Shown here: positions 48,901 through 60,900 of the stretch, piece by piece
Numbering within the stretch: position 1 is the first letter of the stretch
Layout: each line of letters starts with the position of its first letter
Assembly (NCBI GenBank): GCA_028015205.1
Contig: CM051517.1
Coordinates: 56,481,455-56,545,454, forward strand
DNA length: 64,000 bases
Origin: Mytilisepta virgata
Taxonomy: Eukaryota > Mollusca > Bivalvia > Mytilida > Mytilidae
Reading direction: 5' to 3'
Program-made: the position numbers and the translations under genes
Notes under the pieces: model-generated
Seen by the model: the letters and a program-made list of their open reading frames with translations, nothing else
The model's database searches: none
Told to the model about the DNA's origin: nothing

Positions 48901-51900
48901 ACAGCTACACTGATTCAAATTACCAAAACAAAGGTCTTTATGGATTCCAAGATCGACATACTGGTGATTGTTATTAAAGTTGATCCCTGTTGTACTGTTT
49001 GCAGTAATTTTACCATGTACAGTAGCATTAAACTTTGTTCCTATGATAGTCTGGCCATGAGGGATAGCAACAAAGTTCCATTCATATTTTGGGGTTTTTG
49101 GTTGTGTTGTTGTAGTTGCCAGAGTTGTAGCAGTTGTTGTGGGAGTTGTAGCAGTTTTTGTTGTGGGAGTTGTAGAAGTTGTTGTGGGAGCTGTAGTGGT
49201 AGTTGGTGCAGCTGGAAGGCAAAATGAACACTTTAATGTCAAAAAACCAAATTATACCCGAAATATTACCAATCAAAAAAAAAAAGGAAAAAAAGAATGA
49301 ACTCAAATTACTAAATAGAAAACAAACATTTTTACTGAGTTTGTAAAAGTTGACTTGTAATAAAAACAAGAGGTCCCTCAGAACCAGTAACTTATATATC
49401 AATTATTGTCAACAAAATTCTGATCAAATCTTTTAATATTTATATTTTTCAATTGTTTCCTGATACTCTTCAATTTTTTTCCTGCTTTTAATTAGAAAAG
49501 TCATCTAGGCTAATGGTAACAACCGTCACCATGACTGCTATTTAAGATTCACTGGTATTTCCTGTTGACTTTTTAACCTTTATTTCCTACAAACCAAAGA
49601 CAATTCCACCATTATTATGTGCAGATAGAAGTATTACATTGTATTTTCTAAAAAACTATTTAAGTTTTGAAAATTGATACAAATAATGAAACAACTCATT
49701 TCTCATTGTGTCAAAATGGGAGATAATTCATTTCACTATTTATGTCTTTTTTTTTAAGAAAGCATTATACTAATTTTACAAAGGTGTTGTAATAGAAAGC
49801 CCTGTTAATCACTATTTTGGGTGATATTTGATTCAAATCTTAAAAATAATATATGTATTATAGCAATAATTGTTTCTAATAAATTTGAAAAATTATAGTC
49901 AGAATACCTGTGGTAATTTTACATGAGATTATGTTCAGTCCAACTTTCTCTGAATAAAGAAATAATTATCCTTGAAAACTCAATACTCAAAATGAGCAAA
50001 ATCAAAGATTCTACTCAAAAGTTTATTGCATTAAATGGTTAGTCTGTAACATCAGCAGTACAATGAACATTTTTACTTCACTATAATAAACCAACTTCCT
50101 AAATGAAAAACAACCAAGCCAACTGATCGATTTCCAAAACTTGTAAGCTCATAAGGAGAAAAAAGACTTATTAAATGAGTGTAACCAAAACAAATTCAAT
50201 GTTTTGTATTGCATTAATACACAAATTTACATTTTTAACAGTGGCAAGTAATTTGGGAAAATATCTGGCATCTAAATAAGCAAATCTTCACTCAGTTTGT
50301 ATACATTATTGTGGATTCATTACTTTTCATGGTTTTGTGAAAAATTAACCTTCTGATGATATCAAATGTGGTTTTGCTTTTTTCTCATATTGAAATATTA
50401 TTGCATAATTGAATTCATGGTCTTGCTTAATACCCACAAAAACCATGATAAAAAATGAGCTGCCATTACCATTTGGAGATGCTTGCAAACTCAGCCATCC
50501 TACCAGTGTGGCCCTCCTGCCCAGAAGCCTACCTAACCAACCACCACATGGTGCCAAACTAAAATCTAGTTGAAAATTGGTATTCAATAAAATGTAATGA
50601 ATCCACAATATCTCATCAAGCAAAAATATGCTGTAAAACTGTATGAAAATTTCAATATATACAGGATAAAGCAATCACACAATATATAGATAAAGGTGAC
50701 ACACAATATATAGATCAAGGTGACACACAATATATAGATCAAGGAGACACACAATATATATAGATCAAGGTGACACAAACTATATAGATCAAGGTGACAC
50801 ACTATATATAGATCAAGGTGACACACAATATATAGACCAAGGTGACACACTATATATATTAAAATAACATATTCATTTAATATAAAAAGTGAAAATAAAC
50901 ATCTTAGGACTTGGATACAAGCTATATGTAGTGTATGCTAATCCATCTCCTATTACAAAACTAATTCTAAATTTTTAATCAAGTATAAAAAGTTGCTCAT
51001 TTTTTTTACAACTGACAATTTTTTACAATTTGTCTTACAAAATCAATAATTACAATCATTGAACAGAGTGAAAAAGAGAGATGGTGTCACCTCACAAGCA
51101 TGTTGTGTTGATCAAAGATTAATTGTGATAATTCAAATGCTTTAACAGTAAAGAAAATTATAAAATAATGGCTAAACATTGCCACAATTTCATACTGTCT
51201 ATTCAGTTCAGTGATACAGTCATTTTACAGAGCTGCCTATAGTGGCTGCTAAAAATGTTATGATATTCGGTGTTACTTTTTGTAGCTTAACGTGATGATT
51301 GCCAGTAAACTTCAGAATTATGAAATATGAACTCACATCTATAAATTGCTAAGCATTTATGTTCAAAAAGCTTCAAGGCTAAAATTTGATATGATGCAAC
51401 AAGCTATCACACCTACTACCTGTTGTAAGTAAACCTTGCTGAATCAAAACATGATGTGTAGCCTGCCATATTGTCAACCCTGTAACTTTCATTGCTGTTG
51501 TATAGGAGGATCCATATAATTTGCCAATAGTCAAAACATGATGACTCGTTGTTGTGTAAGTATTTGTTACAGAATTTGTCACAGATGCTACCTGGTGGCC
51601 ATCAACCAGAACTGTCAAACCATTCGAAGAACTCCATGACAGCTCAAAGGTGTACCATTTATTGACCTCCACTTTATACTGAACATCCACCTTCCAAGTT
51701 TTATTAGTACTGACATAACCGTACAAATGTCCTTTTTCATAATACAATGCAAGTCCACTTCCATTGATATACTGGTTGCAACTAGATACTATCACAGTTT
51801 TGTGTTGGGAGTTGACCTTGATCAGATTGACATCGACCTTGAAATTGAACCCAGTTTGACACCTGATCAGATCTTGGAAACATTGGAGTTCTGAGCTGTT

Positions 51901-54900
51901 TGTAAATTCTACATACTGGTTACTTCCATTCAATACTAGTGTTGGTTTGTTTGTCAGGGGATGTTTCTCTAACGTAATGCTTCCATGGACAGATAAATTA
52001 AATGCTGATGTGGTCAATACTTTGTGACTTACAGCGATGAATTTAAAGTCATAAGTTTTTACACCTGCTGAACTTGTACTGGGTACTACTGTACAGAAAA
52101 AATAACAGATTTAAAATAAACTCTGATGGACAATCTTTAATACTCAGGCAAAGACTATTAATAATATATTATATATGTTGCACATGGAATAAGAACAATT
52201 TATATATATATATATATCCACTGAAACTATCATGTAACAGAAAGTACTTTGGCTTACCTAAAGAACAAGAGACTAAATTTTAAAACTTTCATATCAACTT
52301 TTATTTTGATGCTGTGCATATGGTGAAGTAATTGTGCAAAGACTCGTTCATTTGAATAAAAGTTGATTTTCAAGTTTTTTGGTGATTTTTTTTTTAAGTA
52401 TTATCATAGTTGACAGAAAATTGCAAAAAAAATCTGCAATTTTCCATCTGGAGTCAGTGTTATTACGAAGTACCTTATCATGTGCAAATACTAAAGGTAC
52501 ATATGTACATATACAATGTTAGTTGGCATATTTTTTTATCTGAAACATGTATATATTACACCAGCTCCAAACAAACACTTTAAGATTTTTTATTGTTATT
52601 GAAGGCCATATTTTACATATAAAAAAATTAACAGATGTATAATTGTAATACAGAAAATATTGTGCTATATTTATAAAATTGTGTAAAGTCAAATCTTTTC
52701 TGAATTTTCTATTTTCAGAAACACTAAGCATAACTGAGCAAGGTTCAGATCCCTGGGCTGAATTATTAAAGATGATCACCTATCGAACATTCACCAAATT
52801 CTAATCTCATTTGTTGCAGTTGTTTCAGATGGGGAAATTTTTAGAATTGTTTTGGCCAATAACAGAAAAAGTATTATTTAGAGATTTAAACCCCCAGACA
52901 TAATTTTAAAGGACAATTTCACCAAAGTTTAGTCCTGATTGTCACAGGGGTATTTAAAAGAAAGTTCATACCACATGCCAGACTTCAAGCAAAGGCAATG
53001 TTCATAGATCCTCTTGCTTAAAAATTATCATAGCTAAATTTTAAGATACAACAACTACCTGTAACAGTTGTTAGTAAACCCTGCTGAATCAAAACATGAT
53101 GTGAAGCCTGCCATATTGTCAACCCTGTAACTTTCATTGCTGTTGTATAGGAGGATCCATATAATTTGCCAATAGTCAACACATGATGACTCGTTGTTGT
53201 ATAAGTATTTGTTACAGAATGTGTTGTGGATACCACTTGGTGGCCATCAACCAGAACTGTCAAACCATTTGAAAAACTCCACGACAGCTCAAAGGTGTAC
53301 CATTTATTGACCTCCACTTTATACTGAACATCCACCTTCCAAGTTTTATTAGTACTGACATAGCCATACAAATGTCCTTTTTCATAATACAATGCAAGTC
53401 CACTTCCATTGATATACTGGTTGCAACTAGATACTATCACAGTTTTGTGTTGGGAGTTGACCTTGATCAGATTGACATCGACCTTGAAATTGAACCCAGT
53501 TTGACACCTGATCAGATCTTGGAAACACTTGAGTTCTGAGCTGTTTGTAAATTCTACATACTGGTTACTTCCATTCAATACTAGTGTTGGTTTATTTGTC
53601 AGGGAATGTTTCTCTAACGTAATGCTTCCATGGACAGACAAATTAAATGCTGATGTAGTCAATACATTGTGACTTACAGCGATGAATTTAAAGTCGTAAG
53701 TTTTTACACCTGCTGAACTTGTACTGGGTACTACTGTATAGAAGAAATAACAGATTTAAAATAAACTCTGTTGGACAATCTTTAATAATAGCAAAGACAA
53801 TTAATAATATATTATATATGTTGCATATGGAATAAGAACAATTTTTATATATATATATATATATATATACACTGAAAATATCATATAACAGAAAGTACTG
53901 TGGCTTACCTAAAGACAAGAGACTAAATTTTAAAACTTTCATATCAACTTTTATTTTGATGCTGTGCATATGGTGAAGTAATTGTGCAAAGTCTCGTTAA
54001 TTTGCATAAAAGTTGATTTTCAAGTTTTTTGGTGAATTTTTTTTTAAGAATTATCATAGTTGACAGAAAATTGCCAAAAAAATCTGCAATTTTCCACCTG
54101 GAGACAGTGTTATTATGAAATACCTTATCATGTGCAAATACTGAAGGTACATATACAATGTTAGTTGGCATAATTTTTTTATCTAAAACTTGTAAATATT
54201 ACACCAGCTCCAAACAAACACTTTTAGATTTTTTACTGTTATTGAAGGCCATATTTTACATATAAAAAAATTAACAGATGTATGATTGTAATACAGAAAA
54301 TATTGGGCTATATTTATAGAATTGTGTAAAGTCAAATCTTTTCTGAATTTTCTATTTTCGGAAACACTAAGCATAACTGAGCAAGGTTCAGATCCCTGGA
54401 CACAATTATTAAAGAGGATCACCTATCGAACATTCACCAAATTCTAATCTCATTTGTTGCAGTTGTTTCAGATGGGGAAAGTTTTAGATTTGTTTTGGCC
54501 AATAACAGAAACAGTATTATTTAGAGATTTAAACCCCCAGACATAATTTTAAAGAACTATTTCACCAAAGTTTAGACCTGATTGTCACAGTGGTATTTAA
54601 AAGAAAGTTTATACCACATTGCCTTCAAGCAAAGGCAATGTTCACAGATCCTCTTGCTTAAAAATTATCATAGCTAAAATTCATGATACAAAAACTACCT
54701 GTAACAGTTGTTAGTAAACCTTGCTGAATCAAAACATGATGTGAAGCCTGCCATATTGTCAACCCTGTAACTTTCATTGCTGTTGTATAGGAGGATCCAT
54801 ATAATTTGCCAATAGTCAAAACATGATGACTCGTTGTTGTATAAGTATTTGTTACAGAATGTGTTGTGGATGCTACCTGGTGGCCATCGACCAGAACTGT

Positions 54901-57900
54901 CAAACCATTTGAAAAACTCCACGACAGCTCAAAGGTGTACCATTTATTGACCTCCACTTTATACTGAACATCCACCTTCCAAGTTTTATTAGTACTGACA
55001 TAGCCGTACAAATGTCCTTTTTCATAATATAATGCAAGTCCACTTCCATTGATATACTGGTTGCAACTAGATACTATCACAGTTTTGTGTTGGGAATTGA
55101 ACTTGATCAGATTGACATCGACCTTGACATTCAAACCAGTTTGACAGCTTGTCAGATCTTGAAAACATCCGAGTTCCGAGTTGTTTCTGAATTCTACATA
55201 CTGGTCCATTCCATTTAAAACAAGTATAGGATTCTTTGTAAAGGAATGTTTTTCCAACTTAGCATTTCCATGGACAGACAAATTAAATGCGGATGTGGTC
55301 AATATGTTATGACTTATAGTGATGAATTTAAAGTCATAAGTTTTTATTCCTGTTGAACTTGTAGTGGGTATAACTGTATAGAAAAATTAACAGTTATTGA
55401 AATAAGACTCAGTGTATAGAAATATATTTGTACTTCCACATACCTATTCATAAAATATTATCATGTCACATACAAATATACTATTATAAAAAAAAATAAA
55501 TGCCTTTACATTACTCAGTATCCATTCCTGTCTTAATTTTTTACACGTTTTATTATGAGTGAGTTTATACTAAAAGCATTCTGAAATTATAGGCACAACA
55601 TAAAATTACCATAGATTATTTCTGAAACTGCAACAACCTAAAAAAATCTGAGATATATGTATTCTTAGTAAAGTGCACATGTGATTTGGTGTTAACAAAA
55701 AAACATGCAATTAGATATACTTAATAGTGCATTGTGTGCTGTATGTACAAATAGACTGTGTGCATAGTGTACATTATTGTCAATAATTATAAAAATGTGC
55801 TGGTTCATTGCATTTTATGTTCCGGTATTTCTATAAATATAAGCTTCATTAGGGTCCTTTCTACATTCTTTACAAACCATTATTTTCTGTTTTCACTAAT
55901 CTAACTATGAACTATTATTTCAAGGAATTGTTTCCCTTGATGGGTAGGAGTACTCTTTGCAGGTTATAAAGAATCAAATGTATACTGTAAATTTGGAAAT
56001 TATTGCGATGTTTTTATTATTGTGAAAAATGCGACAGGGTTGTCCTCGCATTTTCTAATATTTTATATGAATGAACCGGGATTTTTCTCAATATCGCAAA
56101 AATTAAAATCGTATTTTCATCTAAAATGACAAAATCGCAATAATAAATGCCTGGAATAATTTCTGAATTTACAGTACCAACATTTCATCCTTTGTGATTC
56201 CAATGAATTTTTTTGGTCCACAAAATTTGGAAAATAATTCAGATTTTTTTCCTTGGAACAATGAAAAATATATGTATACTGAATACACAAATAATTTTCT
56301 TTTTACTTCTTAACTCTTTAAGGCATCACCATGAACAATTAGTCATGTTTGTAAAGTTAAATGACTCCCTTGAAATAATATTACTAGAAAATGATTCCTA
56401 ACAGAGGTTTGTTGAAAGTTCCATATCATATATGACCTTTGTTAATATAAAAGCTTGATTTTGTTTAATTAAAATAGTGAATTAAAACAATTCCCTTGTT
56501 TCAATCTCTTTGACAAACAATTTTACATTATCTATTTTAAAATACCACTTATTAATTTAGATACAAATGGGAGATAATCCCAAATTTTTGGTAGACACAA
56601 AGAATTCAGATAGTAAATAAAGATGGTCTTTAATTAAAAATGAAATAAATCAATTCAGCTAAAATATCTGCCTAAACATTTTCCTATAAGGAATATTACC
56701 TGTAGTTGGTGCCTCTGTTGGAAATTCTGAAATGAAGAAAAACTGAATCTGAAATAATTACTATCACATTGACAATTCTATAGTTTTATTCTTTTAGACT
56801 ACTATTTTCAGTTCAAATTACACATAATTTTGTTGCATTACCTTATAGGTTCAATCTGTTTGAATTGTAAGTGTGGCACCCCATTGATATGTTTGTATTT
56901 TACTACTTGGTTATCTATTAAAATTGACAACTTGTAATTATTTTTTCTCATGTGAGGCCTCCTTCAGGATAATTACAAATCATATTTTTTTAAATTATAA
57001 AAAATAACCATTTTGATGTCGTTACTGCAGGGTAAAACTATAAAAGAATACAGAAATTTGTATTTGGCTCAAAGTGAGGGAAAATGCAAGACTCTGCCGA
57101 GATCCTTAATTAGCCTCATACAAATATTTTATATATTCTTCTATCCTACACTAATATTGCATATGTCTGGTAAATTTAGACCATTAATAAATACAGTGGA
57201 ACCCCTGAAAACCGGCCCCTCTGAAAACCGGATTCCTCTGAAAACCGAACATTTACTTTCGGTCCGGAATTTTGGCCTATATATTCAAGTAAAAAAATCC
57301 TCTGAAAACCGGACCCTCTGAATTCCGAACACTGGCCGTACTTTCCGGTACAAAACATATATATTCTTGTCAAATTCACCTCCAGAAACCGGCCGAAACA
57401 ATGTATTACCTGGAAAATCAGTGAACCGTAATACATCACGTGTCATCCTTAATCGATCGATAATTGACATCATTAAACTAAATAACAATTTTAAATAAAG
57501 GTGTGAAAATCGTTAATCAAACAATAATCAGGCATCAATAAAAACGTCGGATTGAAATTAAAAACAATTAATTGTATTAAAATAATATGCGCGTGGTACA
57601 TGCACATATGTAAGCACTTGGCACAATTTTACAACATCGTTATAATACATTCATGACATTGTAATACACTTCCGGTTTCACTCTCCGGATCAGATACGTT
57701 TTTTGCGGAACCTCCCAAAACCGGACCCTCTGAAAACCGGCCGATTTCTCCGGTCCCACAGCTGTTCGGTTTACAGAGGTTCCACTGTACAATCAAAGGG
57801 AGATAAACAAGCATATTCATTACAACTGAATGCAATTACAACTTTGGACTTTTAATTAACACTATTCAGTAATTCATAAAGATATTGATTTCATGTTTTA

Positions 57901-60900
57901 ACATAACAATTAGATTAAAATATGAAGGGAAAAAAATAAGAATACGGAATAAAAACATAAAATTATTAAATTTGATTTTGGACATCCTGAAATCAAAATT
58001 TTACCTGTAAAAAGTAAAAATAGAATATTTAATGTATGGTTTTACCTAAGATTTTATTTCAAATTATATAGCAGATATATACAGATACCTAATTATATTC
58101 TAATAATAACCAGTAATTTCTTAACTAAAAAAATAGAAAATTGCCTTAAGTTTAGAAAAAAATATTGTAGAGGTATTTTTATGACTATTAAAAACTTTCA
58201 TCAGTTATAAAATATTGGTGCCATAAGAGTTATTCCATATCACATTTGCTTGTTGCTACTAGTTACTGTTAGGAAGGGTGTGGGACAGAAGAGAAATAGA
58301 ATTTATTTTTTTGCTACATGTACGTCTGATGAATTATCAAACAGAAATGTATACATATTGTTGAGCTTCATTGTACCATATTATTTTATCATTAGAAACT
58401 GTTACAAATGGGATAACTTCATTGAATAAAAGGATTACTGAAAATTGTCAGTCTCAAACCTTCTCTTCCCAAAGTAAATGTTAATACATATTAATTGTTT
58501 CTCATACATGTATTACATTAGTTATATGTTGATTACTATATCACAATATCAGGCCCTCTAACTGGATTGTCAAACAGATATAGCATTTCTTATCTGTCGT
58601 CTGCTAATTTATATCAGTTTCCGGGGTAAAAAAAGGTTAAAGTACAGTTTTTTTAACAAACTCAGGCTGAACAGAAATTCTTTATAGTCAATTCCATAAA
58701 ACAAAATACTACGATCAGCAGAATCAACAACCAAAAATTCCATATAATAAAATCCTCAGAAATGTGTAGACATCTTGAATTTTCTGATTTCATAATGGGC
58801 CTTTTTTTCATAATCGGCCCTGTAATAATGCCCAGTTTTGTTGTAATCGGTAATGGCCCTGTTAGGAAATTTGTAATACCCATGCATTTTAGCTATAAAT
58901 ATACCTAGTTGGTTATGGTTCAGGTTTTATGGAGATTACTGTTTATGTAAGTGTTTAACTTAATAGGAATAAAACTACACACTCACCTGTTATACATGTA
59001 TGGTTGATTAAGACATCTCTTGAAGCAGTCCAGGTGTACAGATTACGGACCTCCATCAGGGATGTTTCATTATATCCTGGAGATGACGCAATCAGTAATG
59101 GGTGGCTTCCAGGCTGTGCTGGGTTAGGGAGTAATATTTTCTGTGTCATAAATAAATGACCGTCTAAGTACACAATAAAGCCGTCATTTTTATTCCATGA
59201 CACTTGATAGGAGTGCCATTCATCAGCCTTCACATTCAACTTTTTCTTTGCTGTCCATATAAGTTTACCTTTCTTTGCGGAACAGTATAATTCTCCATGC
59301 CAAACATACAGAGCCAAGCCAGAGTTTCCAACCTGATCTCCACCGCTAGAAAATATGTAGCGCTTATTGGTTGAATTTACATCAAGCCATTTTATGTCAA
59401 CGCTCAGTGTAAAGCCGTTGTCACATTTGGTCATGTCCTGAATACATTCTAAACCCTTGTTGGGAAGTTCTACATATTGACCTGTCTGTTTGAGAACTAA
59501 AACTGCTTTTCCATTTGTTTCTGGTCGTATTGATGGACTTTTGTAGACAGTGAAGTTATACTCAGGTGTTACCAAAACATTGCCCTTTATTTCCTTGAAT
59601 TCAAAATTGACTTGTTTATCTCCACAAACAAAAGCTTAAAAAAAGATGAAAATTATTAATAAGAAAAGCTTAACTTCCGAAAAGGTAAAATTCAATTTCA
59701 ATTATACTACAATTCTGTCATTTGATTTAGCCATTTATATAAACTAATAAATTTGCTTTCTAAAAAACACTTATATATACAATATATGTACATTGTCAGA
59801 AAATATAAAGTTTATTTGTGTGAACCTTAGAAACGGGTCGAGTACAAATAAACTTTATATTTTCTGACAATGTACGTATAATGTTTTTATCCTGCAACAC
59901 TAAATTGTTATCTGTTTGAGCAATAAGGCATGAAAATGGAACATTTATAGCTGCAGGGCTCGACAATAACGCTTGTCCGATTGTCCAGTACCAGCTGAAA
60001 ATTCAGTCGGACAATCATCTTTGACTTGGTACTTGTCCGATGGGACAAGTAAAAAAATTCTGAAAGAAGGACTTAGAAATAAAAATATTCATCTGAAACG
60101 TTCCAATTTTTAATTTGAAATTCAGGTTATGGTAGCGAGAATTATCGGTAAACCTTACATGCATATGGATGACAAAATTATTTTATTTTCGATTTAACTT
60201 TCGAGGGAGAAATATATACCGGGGAATGAATTTCACTGTTCTTCTATTTAATCTGAATCGCGTAAACGTTTTATCAGGCGGAATAAATATTAATGTAATT
60301 GCGTGTTACAATTAACAGTGAGCGGAGTTAATGTAAATAAATTACGATAAATGGATCTGTCAAAATTCGGGTTTACATGTTCAAATACGGCCAAAAAGAA
60401 AAAGAAAAATGATTTAGAAACAAAAGAGAGAAACAAAGAGTATGAAAGAAAAAGAGAGAGAACTTTTCAATCCAACTGGATTGAAGAATTTCCAGGCGTT
60501 GTATATGAAGTCATTAAAGGCCCCCCCTCCTCCTGACACATTTCTCATTTTCTTTCTAGTCAAAGGGACATTGACCATGGTATGTTTAAATTTACTCAAT
60601 AAAACAACTCCTTAAATATTGTTTTATTATTTTAGACACCTTTCTTAAAGCGACTTTACATATCAAACTCAATTTTCGGACAAGTGTCAAATCCTTCCGG
60701 ACAAGTTGATTTAAGAAAGCACTTGTCCAAAGGGACAAGTTAAATAAATTGTTATTGTAGAGGCCTGAGCTGATTTGAAGAAGGGCCGTTTTTGGTGTGT
60801 AATCTAGGGAAACATGATGTCATAATCCCTGTGAACCAGAACGGAATGCAAAATATCATTGAATGTAAGGACAAAGGTACCAGGAGACTATATTGGGCTA

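Larger units (their letters stand above)
51420..55373 (-). repeat. Tandem segmental duplication of LamG exon plus intron
   Basis: Exon starts at 51420, 53059 and 54699 are spaced 1,639 and 1,640 bp apart. The introns at 52089-53058 and 53734-54698 align nearly throughout, including an AT dinucleotide run (52200 and 53848) and the phrase CACCAGCTCCAAACAAACAC. The unit is therefore exon plus its 5' intron. Confidence 0.88.

Noticed and set aside
48940..49227. Cys/Ser-rich plus-strand frame
   Set aside because: Antisense shadow of the Thr-rich linker in exon 7.
50677..50862. Regular short repeats resembling a CRISPR array
   Set aside because: Units are directly adjacent with no unique spacers, and this is an animal intron.
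54658..55302. Taking the open frames of the LamG copies as single-exon genes starting at TTG
   Set aside because: The frames continue upstream to clear AG acceptors, and phases match neighbouring exons, so these are internal exons.
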